Origin: Physcomitrium patens
Taxonomy: Eukaryota > Streptophyta > Bryopsida > Funariales > Funariaceae
Assembly: GCF_000002425.4 (NCBI RefSeq)
Contig: NC_037269.1
Span: forward strand, 10,343,477 to 10,407,476
Direction of reading: 5' to 3'
Length of the DNA: 64,000 nucleotides
Shown here: positions 11,601-24,780 of the stretch, piece after piece
Layout: every line of letters starts with the position of its first letter
How positions within the stretch are numbered: the first letter of the stretch is position 1
The notes under the pieces: generated by a model
The model's database searches: none
What the model was told of the DNA's origin: nothing
Seen by the model: the letters and a program-made list of their open reading frames with translations, nothing else
Translations under genes and position numbers: made by a program

Positions 11601-13690
11601 ACATATATATATGTAATTGATTTCCACTCTCGTATCATGCGTCTGTTTTTCATTTTTGTTTTTTGGGTTTCAACTTGCATGAGGTATACGTTCCATAATG
11701 AGCACTGGAGTTGAGATGAAAATGATGTTAGAGGATGCAAAAAGCTTCAAACACATTATGTATGTATAACTTTAACTTGACTTTTGACTGGGTAAAATTA
11801 ATTGTTTGTGAGGACTATATTACATGGTATAGATTTATTTATGGAGGTTTATGATATGAATTGTGTATTTTTAATTATGAGTTGTGATGTGTCTAGTCTG
11901 CCAAATGAATCCAACTTTGTAATGCTAGTTAGCTTAATGCTTTTTCAGATTAAGCTCGTGCTTGTGTAGCGGTCATTTTTTATTTTATTTTATTTTATTT
12001 ATTTATTTTTACAACTGGATTCACTATTTAATATATAATTTTTTAAATACGTGAAGTTACAATTTAAAACATGATTGATTTTTTTATATTAAAAATTTTA
12101 AACAATATTTACTGAATGATGTTTGATGATTATACCAAGAGATCAAATGTCACACTTAGAATTTCAACTGCACCATCACAATAATATTATGTAAATGATT
12201 TCACTAGGAGAACAACAGGCTATTCTAGCTTTCAAAAGCTGGAATTTACCAATAAATAGAACTCTATATTTTCACTAACAAATAACATTACGTAGTGAGT
12301 TATTTGAAATATATTTAAATTTTCTTTTTGAAAATTAAATAAATTCAAGAATCTTGAAAAAGCAAGTGACGATGATAAATTTCTAAGAAAAATAATAAAA
12401 ATATTTTTAGTAATAAAATATTAAACATCCACATATTTTAGAGATATAAAGATTATATTGAATATCCAAATTTTTAGTATTCCAAAAACCTTTTTACTGC
12501 TTTAAAATTAAGTATTATATTCTAAAAAATATAATGTCAATCAAGAAGAAAGTGAATGCTTAAAACTTTTCTGTTTGTACAGTCAAATCACACAAGAAAT
12601 TGATTTGAGGATTAAAATATGAACTCAAATCAGAATAAACGTATTTATGGAAATAATTTCAAAGAGTGTTTGTCAGTAGAGCTTCATAGACTTTCTTTAT
12701 GATTTACGTTTTTTTTTAAAAAAATAAAATAAAATTAATAATAATATTCATGGAAATGTTTCAAGTGTTTTCATTTTAAACTTCGATTTCACACATGCAT
12801 CACCCCAAATAGGCTTTTCATATTTTTTTTAATTGTTAAATCATTACTTATTTTCTGTGTGTCATCTAAATGATATTTAAAATTACTATTTTAACTCATT
12901 TATTGAAATTGTGTATGTATTTTTCATGATTTCTTCTGTAATTAATGTAACGTGACTTTTTATTCACTGTTTCAATATCTGAAATTAAATCATAAATCAT
13001 TTTGAAAATTACAAGATTCATTCGAAAAAAAATAATTATGTATGTAGAAATATATAAGTACAAATATATAACTGTATTTATGTAAATAAATAATTTATGA
13101 TGAAACTACTTACAGTAAATGTTTTAACAATTCTACACAAAAGCCATGAAAAATGCAATGGCATGAAACCTAATATTGAGTAGAAACAACTTTAGATTTA
13201 GCTCAGATGTGTATAATAACGAATTGTTGCTTAATTCATTTCATCTATTATTGAAGTTTTAAGATGTTTAGTTATCAAAATATTTGTATTTGGAGAATTT
13301 TACCATCTAAATTTAATCGATTTAATCTGCAATTATTGCTGCACATATTAAACGGTCTTGATTCTGAAGAAAAACTAAGAAATAAATCAAGAAACAGGCA
13401 TTGCCCAATTATTTTTCTTTTAAAAAAATGATGTATATATACAAATATATATATATATATATATATATGAAAAATACTAGAAGAAATCAAATCTAAATTT
13501 ATCTAAATTGAAGTTTGTATATTTATTTATTAATTTTGATCACTACTAGAAGTTTTGAATTTTTCTTTTGATACAAGAAATATGCATATTTATATATGAT
13601 GATGATTATTGATTTTTTTGAAAAAATAATTAAAATGAGAAATCTTCATAGGCATATTTTAATTTATTTATCGAACTCATTTGAAATGGG
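11601..13690. other. AT-rich intergenic stretch
   Basis: Strongly AT-rich, with an ATTTT run near 11,980 and a TA run at 13445-13468. No coding frame, RNA gene or transposon end was recognised on either strand. Confidence 0.6.
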
Positions 13691-14742
13691 GGGGGGACTA
13701 TACCAACTGAACCCACACATTCCTACCCAACCCCGAAGTCTATCCAAAACAGTCATCCGGAAAACTATTATTCATTTGAGCGAATAGGATGTCCTTCATC
13801 CAAATTCGAGCATCACGAGCTTCAACGGGTGAGGATTCGTGGATAGGTCGATTTTCTGACCCTGAAGCAGAACGCAAATCTGAGCCCACAATCACGATCA
13901 CCACCCAAAACGAGTTTGTTCTTCCATTGGATTCGTTACATTATGGACACTTTTTCTGAGAATTGGGTCGACTTTGCGAAAGCAGAGGGCGAATGTAGTG
14001 AGAGATCGAAGTTGTATCGGGATGGACGGCATTCAGCCCGATTTGAATCACATTGTTCCGTCTTGCATGCATCGATGACGATTCTCAACATGTCGTTGAA
14101 TTCCCAGTTTCATTCCCGGTTGCCGTAAGTGCAGTACGCGAGCTGCGCCGATGTGCTGCCAAGGAGGAGGAGGAGGTGGCGGAATCCACCCAACCGTCGA
14201 GGGTTAAGGGCTCTCTCACTTGATTCCATGCCCTCAATGCACCCCCGGAGCACTTTCATGAATTGTATGCGACTGGTGATGGCTTTTGAGCATGGCGTCA
14301 CGGAAGCTGAAGGGCTTTCAATGAACCTCCGACGTCGCAATATGGGAGTAATCGTTCATGGCCGAAAAAAAGAAAAAAAAAAGGGGGCATATAAAATAAA
14401 TAAAATCAACAGAAACACCATTAAACAAAAACAAACAAAGGGGGTCAGTAATTCCACCGATGTGATGCATCACCTGAGTCCATTCAGGAACCGCACAAAG
14501 CCCTTCCAATTCATCGCCGATTCATAACTCGCCGCAACATGGAACCCCCTTCACTTCAATTCATAACAATGGCTCGAACGATCTACCCATCCCCATCAAG
14601 ACGTGAAGTGAATGTCGGAAGCTCAACTTCCTGGCAGAATCCATCTCCTCAACGTCCCTGTAAAAAACTACATAATGGCGCACCGAAAGTGGTCGCAGCA
14701 ACATCAACACCAGCATTAAAATTAACAAAAAATAGCAGCATC

Positions 14743-14744
<2 letters not shown>
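13691..14744. other. GC-elevated island at the LINE insertion site
   Basis: Composition rises abruptly after a G-run near 13,686 and falls again at the LINE poly-T. Open frames on both strands (for example plus 14129-14527, minus 14110-14340) are Arg-rich products of GGA/GAG triplets and have no recognisable domain. It may be a promoter, leader or decayed exon. It matters mainly as the 3' target flank of the LINE that follows. Confidence 0.4.

Positions 14745-14775
<31 letters not shown>
14745..14775 (-). repeat. Poly-T(31): poly-A tail of a minus-strand LINE
   Basis: An uninterrupted run of 31 T. It sits at the low-coordinate end of LINE-derived sequence whose coding strand is minus, so on the element's strand it is a 3' poly-A tail. 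The sharp switch from GC-rich host DNA to the run fits an insertion junction. Confidence 0.75.
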
Positions 14776-14776
<1 letters not shown>

Positions 14777-16227
14777 ACACAAATAAAGAGGTTCTTTTAC
14801 TGCGTGAAAGGAAATAAATACAAACATCCCAGCCAGGACAAGATACATGTACAACCTAGACCGCATTAACACTCTAATCTAGGGCTGACTAGTTTCCACT
14901 TAGGAAGTGCCGTGTCCCATGTTGCAACAAGCTTGTTGGAATACCATTGATGCTGGAAGTTTTCTAGTGAAATTGTTGTCCTTGCCAAGGACTTCTTGAT
15001 TTTAGAGTGTGTTGATGTCCTAGCAAGCCCTCCCATAATCAACAAGATTGAGCCATATCATGTGAATTTTTTGCTTTTGCCAATGTCCACCATTAAACGC
15101 CGCATAATTGCACTCAATTCACAAATGCCATGTAATGATCTTCTACAATAGTAGTCAAAGCTTCCTAGCTTTTTTATATTGCTGCAGTACTTTGTATGCA
15201 AAGATACCATGTTTCTTTGTGAGGCTAAAGGTTTGAATAATATTTCCTCTTTTTTCTTTGTCTGTTGTGGGTTGGATAGCACCGCTTGACATGGTGCCCT
15301 TTGGTCTTCCTCTCAAATCCCATATATTATCTTCATCAGCAACCGCTCATCCAATTCTTCTACTTAGCAGCTCACACAGGCTAATATGCCGGCCAAGCTC
15401 GTGATACCAATGCATATTTCTAAAATTTGAGTAATATTGTTTCTTCTTGTCATTGAAGGCAAATAATACAATATTAGTCATTAATGTCACTTACTTGACG
15501 TCTCCATGCATTAACTACTACTGACTTGTATTGCCATATAAGCTAAATAAGACCAACTTCTTTGCATTCTCTCTATTCATTCCAAATATTAATCCACTTC
15601 AATTTATAAGAATATGGTAGGATATTAGGCTATTTCTTTTCTACCACAATTAGTATATTGTGTTATTTTTTGAGAAATTGCTTAGCTAATTGAATACAAT
15701 AATTCAAGATAGAAATATCGCTTAGCCACCAAAATTGTCTTAGATTCTATTGGAGTATATCTACACAACTATAAAAGAGCTAAGTAGGGGTTTTGTTCAA
15801 CCTAAGTTTCACTTGTTTTATACATATTTAATGCAAAAATCTAGATACAAGGATGCATATATTTTGGCTTACACAAGGGCCTAAGTCCTCTTACAAATAG
15901 TCAAATAGACTATTAATTATTACATTGCAAGTATTTGTTTGCATCAAGTATGTTTGTACCAATAAGAGAATCTGATAATTGATTGTATTTCTTGTCAATA
16001 TGAACTATTCACAAGCTTAAAAAAACTATATGAGGTAGTAGGTTTCTTTTTACAATGTAAATACCTAGTCCAAACCTTCCATTATAAACCGACTTATCAT
16101 GGAGTATAGTAGATGATTTTAAGTAGTATATAATTAATTAAGAGCTACTTAACTTCTTATTTGCTAAGAAGTAGGCCAAGTTTATTCTTTTGTCTTCTTA
16201 GTTGAAATAAACTTCACTCCATTCTAG
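14745..16227 (-). mobile_element. 3' part of a LINE, separated from its 5' part by a chromovirus
   Basis: Read on the minus strand, the stretch around 14,990-15,130 gives fragments such as AAFNGGHWQKQK and IWLNLVDYGRA, which I recognise as the C-terminal end of plant LINE ORF2 (patterns RND.VFN and IW..LVDYGR). Near 16,150 there are degraded traces of a V-W...GGLGLI-like motif that normally follows the reverse transcriptase. The frame is interrupted many times by stops and shifts, so it is a pseudogene. The element ends in the poly-T at 14745. Its upstream half resumes at 22551 after the inserted retrotransposon, with the same strand and domain order. Confidence 0.65.
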
Positions 16228-16771
16228 TATCATGGACATACATATTTACCCTGATAATTATCTAGATAATAAGAATATGTAGAAGTAAGTCAAAGTAGAT
16301 AAATAAGATAATATCTTGTAGAAAGCTTCCTAGAAGCTTCATAGACAATGCTTTGCCTTTAAATATGTCTATAGGTGATTGATAGGTTGAAAACTTGGCC
16401 AACAAGGAGGCCACGTGTTGACATATTGATCTTTTGTAGTATAAGTTAGATATATGGCATATACTTAGGAAACTTACCTTGCAAATTAGACATGTGTCTT
16501 ACAAGTTGGACGTATATTAGAGGTCCTATAGCATTTTGCCACATAGTTCTTAGTTAAGTAGTATATATAGAAGTAAGAGTGAGGCCTTCCTCACACTTGT
16601 CAACTCCTTTCTTGCTTTTAGTCTAGTTTCAAGAGTCTTATGTTTTCTAGTGTTTGGCAATAGCCATTTCAATTCTTCCTTGAATATACATACTTTCTTT
16701 TATTTTGTCACTTTCTTTTTGATACAAATTCCATGAGTTTATGTATCTTCTTCTAGTTTGTGTCCTTGAAA
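16228..16771 (+). repeat. 5' LTR of the chromovirus
   Basis: 544 bp, about 92% identical to 22007-22550 by my manual alignment. Includes CCACGTGTTGACATATTGAT in a well-conserved block and a TATATATAG box near 16,562 that could be the element's promoter. Confidence 0.92.
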
Positions 16772-16973
16772 ATTGACAAGAGTACATATACAATATCAGA
16801 GCTTTTTCCTTTCTTGATTAAGAGTGGATTACTCCTTTCTCTTGATAAGACATAAGCGTATTAGAAGTTGGAGATTACCCTCTTTTAAACTGATATTGTT
16901 TCTAGATTTTTTTTTTTGATTCTTTAGTATTATATTTTATAAAAATAGACATCTTTCTTTTTATTGTACTAAC

Positions 16974-19900
16974 ATGGCAGAGCTTCCTGAAATGAAGAGT
17001 GTAATGGCTCAAATACAAAAGTAAATGAGAGAGTTAATACTTGCAATGCATCAATTCAATCTATTACTATAACGAGCAACAAGATTATCAAGTAATGAAG
17101 ATATAGAGATGATTGGAGTTGCTTCAACATCTACACCAAGCCATACTACTGTTCCTACAATAGAACATTGTTCAAGTTTCAAAGAACCAAAAATTGGATT
17201 GCTTGAGAAGTTTGATGGTACAAGATCTAAGTTTTGAGGAGTCATCAATTAGGTACAATTAGTGATTAAACTACAACCTCAAAGTTATCCAACTCAAGGA
17301 TCACAAGACAAGTTTATTGGAATACTATTTTCACGTTTTGCTTTATCAAGGTTTTCATCATTTCTTGAATGACGTGATTCAATATTGGATAATTTGGAAG
17401 CATTCTTAGTAAAGTTTTGATCTATGTATGGAGAATATGATGCAATCCATATTGCAACCAACAAGATTTGTATCTTATGACAAGGCAATCGATCAATGAC
17501 ATTATACACTTCACAATTTTGACAATTAGTGACAAATATCAAGTGGAATGATGCAACATTCATCAGCCAATTTTTTTATGAATTATAATATGAAGTAGAA
17601 AAATTGATGCCCAATTTACGTGATCCTCAAATATTGAGTCAAGCAATTGACTTTACTATGAAATGTACTAATTGGCTTTTAGAATTTCGATCTAAGAATC
17701 ACACAAAGAAACCTTAATATTATTATAATTTAATGACGACACCAACGACTTTTCAATCTAATCATTTGAAAGTAAAAAACATGCAAATTAATGCAATACA
17801 TTTTAAATCTCCTACCAAACAAAAAAAGATTCATTGTTGTCAAAAAGGACTATATTTATATCATGGAGAAGCTAAGCACATTACTCAATATTATTCAAAG
17901 AAATGACGCAACTACAAAATGAAGAGTACTACTATCAAAGATAAAAACATATCAAAAAATGAACTTGTCTAGCTACAATAGGGACAATGCGGTTGGAATC
18001 TTATGTAATTCCTAATAAAGGTCTTATTCTTTCCTCAGAATCCTCTCTTTGTTTTACAATAGATGTGTATTTAGGATCTAATAATCAAAAATCCTCTGCT
18101 TTAATAGATTCAGGAGCCTTAACTTCTTTTTTAGATGAAGAATTTAATAAAAGTCATAATATACAATTAGTACAAAAAACTAAATATGTACACATAGAAG
18201 TCATAGATGGTCGTCTGTTATCTTTTGGAGATGTTATTTATAAAATATTTCTTATAGATGTAATAATAAATGGTCATAATAATTGCGTAATTTTTAATAT
18301 AATTAGATCTCGCTCTAACTCAATTATTTTAGATTTATTGTGGCTAAAAAAATATAATCTAATGATGAATTAGATTTTTTATAAACCTATGAAAAGATTG
18401 TTGACTTTATTTCAAACATTATTAAGAATTTTTCTAATTCAGTAGAAAGCCATGAATCTAATGCAGCCAAATTTATATTTGTAGGTATAAAAGCTTTTAT
18501 TATTTATACCACACCCATTTTAAATGATGGAAAGTTTTCAAGTGAAATTCCAAGTCAATATCAAGATTTTGAAGATGTTTTTGAGAAGAAGAATAGAGAT
18601 ATTTTCCCCAAGCATCATCTATATGATTGCTCAATCTATCTTAAAAAAAGAATTTAACTGCCATTTGGTCCAATCTATAATTTATCACAAAATGAGTTAG
18701 CTGAACTCAAGAAGTACATTGATGAGAACTTGGTCAAGAATTTCATATGCCATTAAAAATCTCATGTAAGAGCTCCTATCTAATTTGTAAAGAAGAAAGA
18801 TAGATCATTGCAAATGTGTGTGGATTATCGAGGACTCAATAAGATTACCATCAAGAATAGATATCCTCTACTTTTGATATCTTGACTTCTTGATCAATTA
18901 AGTCAAGCTAAGATCTATACAAAAATAGATCTACAAAGAGCATATAATCTGATCCGCATTAAAGAAGGAGATGAATGGAAGATTACATTTCAAACAAGGT
19001 ATGGACATTTTGAATATAATGTCATGCCTTTTGGACTTATAAATGTACCAATTGCTTTTTAATATCTTATGAATAATATTTTTTGTGAGTTTTTAGATGA
19101 TTTTGTTGTTTGCTACTTGATCAATATTTTAATCTACTCTAAGAATGCAGATGAATATGAAGTTCATGTTTTTCATGTGTTACAAAAATTTAGAGATGGG
19201 AGATTGTACGTCAAGATGAAAAAGTATATATTCCACACTACTAAAGTTGAATTTTTAGGATATATCATTTCAAACAATGGTCTAATGATGGATCCTAAAA
19301 AAATTCACATAATCATGGATTGGAAGATTCCAAAAATAATAAAAAATGTACAATACTTTTTGAGATTTTCCAATTACTATTAGATCTTTATCAAGAACTT
19401 TTCTCAAGTTGCAGTGCCACTTACATACTTAATTTATAAAGACAAGCCTAAATAGAATAAAGAAGTAGAAGCAACATTTGAAGCTTTGAAGAAAGCTTTT
19501 GCTTCTGCACCAATCTTGCATTGCATCGACTTTTTCAAAGTATTTTTTATAAAAATAATTACATCTTACTTTGTTTTAGGTGTAGTCTTGTTACAAATAG
19601 GAATAAATGACAAACTTCATCTAATAGCTTTTCATTCAAGAATTTTTTTAGTAATCGAGATCAATTATGAGATCTATGACAAGGAACTTCTTGCAATCAT
19701 GGATTCTTTTCAAGAATGGTGTCATTATTTAAAAGGCGCTTCAAGTCCAATCACCGTATATACAGATCACAAGAATCTTGAGTATTTCATGTCAGCATGT
19801 GTTTTGAATTATTGCCAAGCTTGTTAGAACATGTCTTTGTCAAGATTCAAGTTCAATATTACTTATTGGCTAAAAAAACAAGTTTTTTTGATGCTCTTTC

Positions 19901-21455
19901 TAAATATTCTTATCTTACACCAAAAGAAGGAAAAGTAGCTTTCGATCAACAAAAGATAATTTTAGTGAAGCTAGAATAATTTCATCTACAACCAATGAAA
20001 TTAACATTGATTATTGATTTGACTTTTCTCAAGCAGATCCAAAAAAATATATCCTCAAACCTTCTTGTTTATGATATTAAAAAAAAAGCCTCTAAGTCTC
20101 AAGATAATTTCAAGTTTGAGTTTAAAAAGAACCTAATCTATTTTGAAGGACACTTATATGTTTCAAAAGGAAAACCACAATTATGTGCTCTTGAAGCTTA
20201 TCACAATTTTCCTGCAGCACAATATTTTGGATATAAAAAGACTTTGGAGCTTATATCCAGAGATTTTTTGTGGCATCAAATATAGAAGGCTGTTAAAGAA
20301 TTGTGTAGACATGTGATATTTGTTCAAGATCAAAAACTCCTCGTCATCAATCTTATGGACTGTTGCAACCATTACATATACCAAAACAACTATGGTCTTC
20401 TGTCTCTATGAATTTTATCATGAATCTTCCAATTTCAAGTTCATATGATTTCATATTTGTGATTGTAGATCGTTTCATCAAGATGGCACATTTTGTACCA
20501 TGTATAAAATCTATCAGAGATGAAAGAAAATCTAAACTCTTTTTTGACAACATCTATTACTATCATGGATTACCAAGGGATATTATATCAGATAAAAGAA
20601 CACAATTTTTATCAAGATTTTAGAGAATTCTTTTCAAGATATTGAAGGTGAATATAAAACTATCTTCTACTTTCCACCTTCAAACTGATAGACAAACAAA
20701 ATAGATAAATTAAGTTTTAGAGCAGTATTTAAGATATATCATCAACTATCAATAAGAAGATTGGACAACTCTTTTGTTATTGGTAGAATTTGCTTATAAT
20801 AATTTAGTACATTTTTCTACTCAATAAACACCTTTTTTTTCCAATTACGGTTATCATTCATGATTTGACACTTTTGACTTTTCAAAAGTTGATAATCATG
20901 TTGCAAAAGATGTAGCAAATTGATTGTCAGAGCTACATCTAACAATGAAGGCACAATTAAAAGAAGCTCAAGAACAACAAAAAGTCAACACAGATGTCTA
21001 TTGTAAGGAACAATGTCAATTCCATATAGGAGATAAGGTATGGTTACTTTGTCATAATATTAAAACTATTTTTTCTTTTAACAAGTTGGATTATTATAGA
21101 CTTAGACCATTTTTCATTTATGAATAGATCAATCTGGTTGCTTATGAATTATACCTACCGGAGTCTATGAAAATCCATCATATATTCTATGGATCTTTAC
21201 TTGAGCCATACAAGATAATGGATATACAAGGAAAGAGACAAATGCCACCACCTCCTATAGAAGTAGACAATAATGAAGAATTTGATGTAGAAGAAGCCTT
21301 AAATTCAAAGAGACACTGAAATAGGTTAGAATATGTGATACATTGGCATGGATTTGACATTAATGAATGCACATGGGAGCCATCTAGGAATCTAGCAAAT
21401 GCATCAGCCAAAATTAAAGTTTTTCATCAAAGTTATCCATCAAAATTAAGATGAA
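16974..21455 (+). pseudogene. gag-pol remains of the chromovirus, ending in a chromodomain
   Basis: Recognisable blocks in order: gag with a single CCHC knuckle; protease around SSALIDSGALTSFLDEEF; reverse transcriptase with a block matching FLGYIISNNGL; RNase H with TDHKNLEYFMS; integrase zinc region and core; and a chromodomain at about 21,300-21,455 with VIHWHGF and CTWEPSRN. The chromodomain places it among chromoviruses, whose integrases are directed to heterochromatin. It is a fossil and is not expected to make a working polyprotein. Confidence 0.9.
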
Positions 21456-21992
21456 GAGTCAAAAAATTCTTTGCTATAAAGCAAAGCAAGCCTAATGGAG
21501 ATTTCATTCTATCTTATGTCATTGTTTCTTTGAATTTTTTAGTGCTTAGGAGATAAAGAACCAACAACCAATAGATTCAACTCAAGAGCTATTATTTGTT
21601 GAGCTACCAGATGAGACATTGTGACAATCACAATCTTTGAGATAATAAAATTGAGATAAAGATCCTCAAGAACGACATGTTCTTCCTCGAAAGATACAAC
21701 ACATTTTGTACTACAACCTTGGAAAGGATTCTTGGTGTTTAGTGATACTTTTGGAGGTAAGAACCCCTTTTCATGGTATTACTAATGTTTTGTTTGAAAG
21801 AAGTTATGAAGGCCTTAATGATAATCAAATATCAAGGTAGTCTTCTTTCTTTGATATGGAATATTATCAATGGTTGAAGGGACCTATCAACTACCTTGAA
21901 AAGAAATAAAGATCAGAGTATGTGGCAAATATAGTTTGGCGCATCTTGAACTTCATCAATATGTAATCACCGCTCCTTGTGGAACTCATCCC
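21456..21992 (+). other. Post-chromodomain tail of the chromovirus
   Basis: About 530 bases between the chromodomain and the polypurine tract that keep coding character, with peptides such as DPQERHVLPRKIQ and TPFHGITNVLFERSYEGL. The related element at 46.8-53.0 kb carries a recognisably similar stretch on its own strand at the same place (about 47,400-47,880). The family therefore seems to encode more protein after the chromodomain than the minimal chromovirus. I do not recognise a domain in it. Confidence 0.6.
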
Positions 21993-22006
21993 TAAAAAGG
22001 GGATAA

Positions 22007-22550
22007 TATCGCGGATATATCTATTTATCTTGATAATTATCTAGATAATAAGAATATGTAGAAATAAGTCAAAGTAGATAAATATGATAATATCTTGTAG
22101 AAAGCTTCCTAGAAGCTTTATAGACGCTACTTTGCCTTTATACATGTCTATAGGTGATTGATAGGTTGAAAACTTGGCCAACAAGGAGGCCACGTGTTGA
22201 CATATTGATCTTTTGTAATATAAGTTAGATATATGGCATACACTTAGGAAACTTAACTTGCAAATTAGACATGTGTCTTGCAAGTTGGACACATATTAGA
22301 GGTCCTATAGCATTTTGCCACATAGTTCTTAGTTAAGTAGTATATGTAAAAGCAAGAATGAGGCCTTCTTCACACTTATCAACTCCTTTCTTACTTTTAG
22401 ACTAGTTTCAAGAGTCTTATGTTTTCTAGTCTTTAGCAATAGCTATTCCAATTCTTCTTTGAATATACATATTTTCTTTTATTTTGTCACTTTTCTTTTG
22501 ACACAGATTCTATGAGTTTATCTATCTTCTTTTAGTTTGTGTTTTTGACA
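22007..22550 (+). repeat. 3' LTR of the chromovirus
   Basis: 544 bp, preceded by the purine tract AAAAAGGGGATAA and followed by the target duplication TCTAA. LINE sequence resumes directly after it. Confidence 0.92.
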
Positions 22551-24780
22551 TCTAAATGTCGTGGCAAGCTTGCATACTTGCTTTATAGAAGTAAGATACT
22601 CAAAAGCTTAAAATAACATGATCCAATGAAAGATACAGTGTGGTAGTGTAATACACTATAATTTAGTAGTTCTTCCACATATTATAGACATATAAAGATA
22701 ATCTTTGAGTAAAGGTTGTTTCATGCTACTACAATCCAATTCCATACTATTAAGCTAAGATAGTATTTGTAAATAAAAGGAAGGCAATAGATAAGGCTTG
22801 AAGACCATCTTATACATATGATTAAAAATGTCCTAATTAATATCATAGCATGAGTTGAAGATTGATTATCTTGATTCTAAAATTTCAAGAATCTACTTGA
22901 TTATTAGTGTTGTCATGGCATCTTTTAAATATATAGCATTGATACCTTCTTTAATTTTAGATTGATAGCATTAAATCCATTATAGTTTTGATCTTGAACA
23001 TTCTAATATTTCAAAGGCGAGGTAGGTCCCTAATAAAGCCTTCAATTTTGTAATGCATTATCTTGTTCTTTTCAATACTAATATAAAAAAAAAACAAAAA
23101 AAAAAAAACAATGATGAAAGTAAAATAATATTTTTCAACCATGCCTTATTTAATAGCCTTGATTTAAATAGTGTACTAATAAGCAAGTTTTTCTTATATT
23201 TAAGCTTACAAAAATTTATTACTATCTTGTAAATTAAGAAATAAACTAAAATGGAAGCCAAGTAGTTTACTTACTTCATTAATTTCTCTCGATATTATTC
23301 TAAGTTGTTCTATCTAGAGGGGTGTTAACAAATTATTAAGAGTTTTTTAATGACCACTTGATGTTAAAGCCAAATATTAAGCAAAAAGCTTCAATAAAAG
23401 TAGACAAGATTGGATATAGATATTTATTCTTTTCTAAGTTTAAAAGATGTATTATTTGCATATTAAGCCAATACATGTTGTCAGCTTTCTATTAGAAGTT
23501 GGATTCCTTGGAACCTTCCTTTTTCTATATCTTTAGCTATCATGGCATTGAACAACTCAACTACTAGGATGAAAAGATAAAAAGCAAGTAGACACCCATT
23601 TTGCACTTTCTTTTATATGACAAAGAGAGATAAAAAAAAACCATTAACCTTCAGTGATGTCTTTGCATTGTAAAAAAGTTAAAGCACCATGCTTATAAAT
23701 TCTTTTAGCAAGCCAAAAGCCTCTATTATATAAAACATAAAATTTTAATCCACCATGTTATTAGCTTTGAAGAATTCTTCTTTAAAAAAAAATCAAAATG
23801 ATTGACAAGGTTGTTTTTGTTAGATTAGTGTCTCTTGAATTAGTAGAAGGTTTTTAAGAATTTATTGCATTAAGAAAAAAACTAATCACTTCAAAGAGTA
23901 TAGATTACAATATGAGTTGTGAAGCTTTAGCATAAATTTTATATCCAAGGTTGAGCAAAGTTATTAGGCACCAATTAGCAAGTTGTTATTTGGAGCCACT
24001 CTTATGAATTAAAGTTATTATGCACATAGTTACACTTAGAGGTAGAAATTTATATAGGATCCTATCTTCTAACATTGTCATATATTCTTGCTTCAATATA
24101 TCATAGAAAAGAGGTATAAATCAATTGCAATCTCATCTGGACTTGGAAAATTATCCAAGTGCATTGCAAATAGAACATATGTCAATTTGGAGAAGTGTAT
24201 TGGAGAACATACAAACTTTTGCATTGTAGAGATCAATATTCATAACATACATCTTTTAGCTTCATTTCTAATGCTAACAATTGACTACGAGGATTACTAA
24301 AGTGTGTATAATTTTTCATAAAAATCTATGTACATAAATAAAAGTTACATGACTATAGTAAATTTGTCCATGCAGGTCCTTAAGTGCAAAGATGTGTAGT
24401 GCACTTGATTGTTCTTTATAAGCTTTAAAAAATTCTTTGAAGTCTTGATCTTCTGATTGCTTCCACTTGAATGTGCTGCAAAGACATTGATCTTTAATTT
24501 TATACTTTTCAACTCCTTCCAACTTAACTACCTATATTAAAAATTTTGTTTATTTTTTGGCATTTTAAGTATCTACTTGTAAGGCAACAACTGATGTCTT
24601 TAATTCTTATCTTAATATGTCTTATTCCATTTATCATTAATTGGCCTTTTAAATACAATATTGCTTGTAAAACTTTGCAACAACAAGTTTTGTTATTTCC
24701 ATCCATCCATTACATAGTGATTTTTGCTTGATTGAACAAAAAAATCCAAGCCATGATGCCTCTTGCATTGCATTGCATAA
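22551..24780 (-). mobile_element. 5' part of the split LINE (reverse transcriptase region)
   Basis: On the minus strand, blocks of a plant non-LTR reverse transcriptase occur in the right order. PSPDEIAIDLY lies near 24,140; ITLIHK-like and GSKQQLANW-like blocks near 23,960-24,030; a QGCPLAPYLF-like block near 23,600 followed by VELFNAMIAKDIEKGRFQG; a YADD-like site at about 23,460; and FGFNIKW near 23,370. Upstream (24,316-24,706) is the linker usually found between endonuclease and reverse transcriptase. No endonuclease domain is visible before sequence similarity stops at about 24.78 kb, so the copy looks 5'-truncated, which is usual for LINEs. Many stops and frameshifts; a pseudogene. It continues at 14745-16227 on the other side of the chromovirus. 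Confidence 0.75.

Larger units (their letters stand above)
16228..22550 (+). mobile_element. Ty3/Gypsy chromovirus fossil, bounded by LTRs
   Basis: A 6.3-kb LTR retrotransposon of the chromovirus branch. Ends: two 544-bp LTRs starting TATC (ancestral TGTCACGGA-type) and a 5-bp target duplication, TCTAG on the left and TCTAA on the right. Order on the plus strand: LTR, initiator-Met-like primer site near 16,790, gag with a CCHC knuckle near 17,850, protease (about 18,090-18,360), reverse transcriptase (18,650-19,400), RNase H (19,480-19,830), integrase (20,000-21,050), chromodomain (21,300-21,455), a further coding-like tail, polypurine tract (21,993-22,003), LTR. It is broken, with well over ten interruptions. 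The LTRs differ at about 8% of sites, mostly transitions, pointing to a few million years if a typical plant rate applies; deamination of methylated C would inflate this. It sits inside a LINE. Confidence 0.92.
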
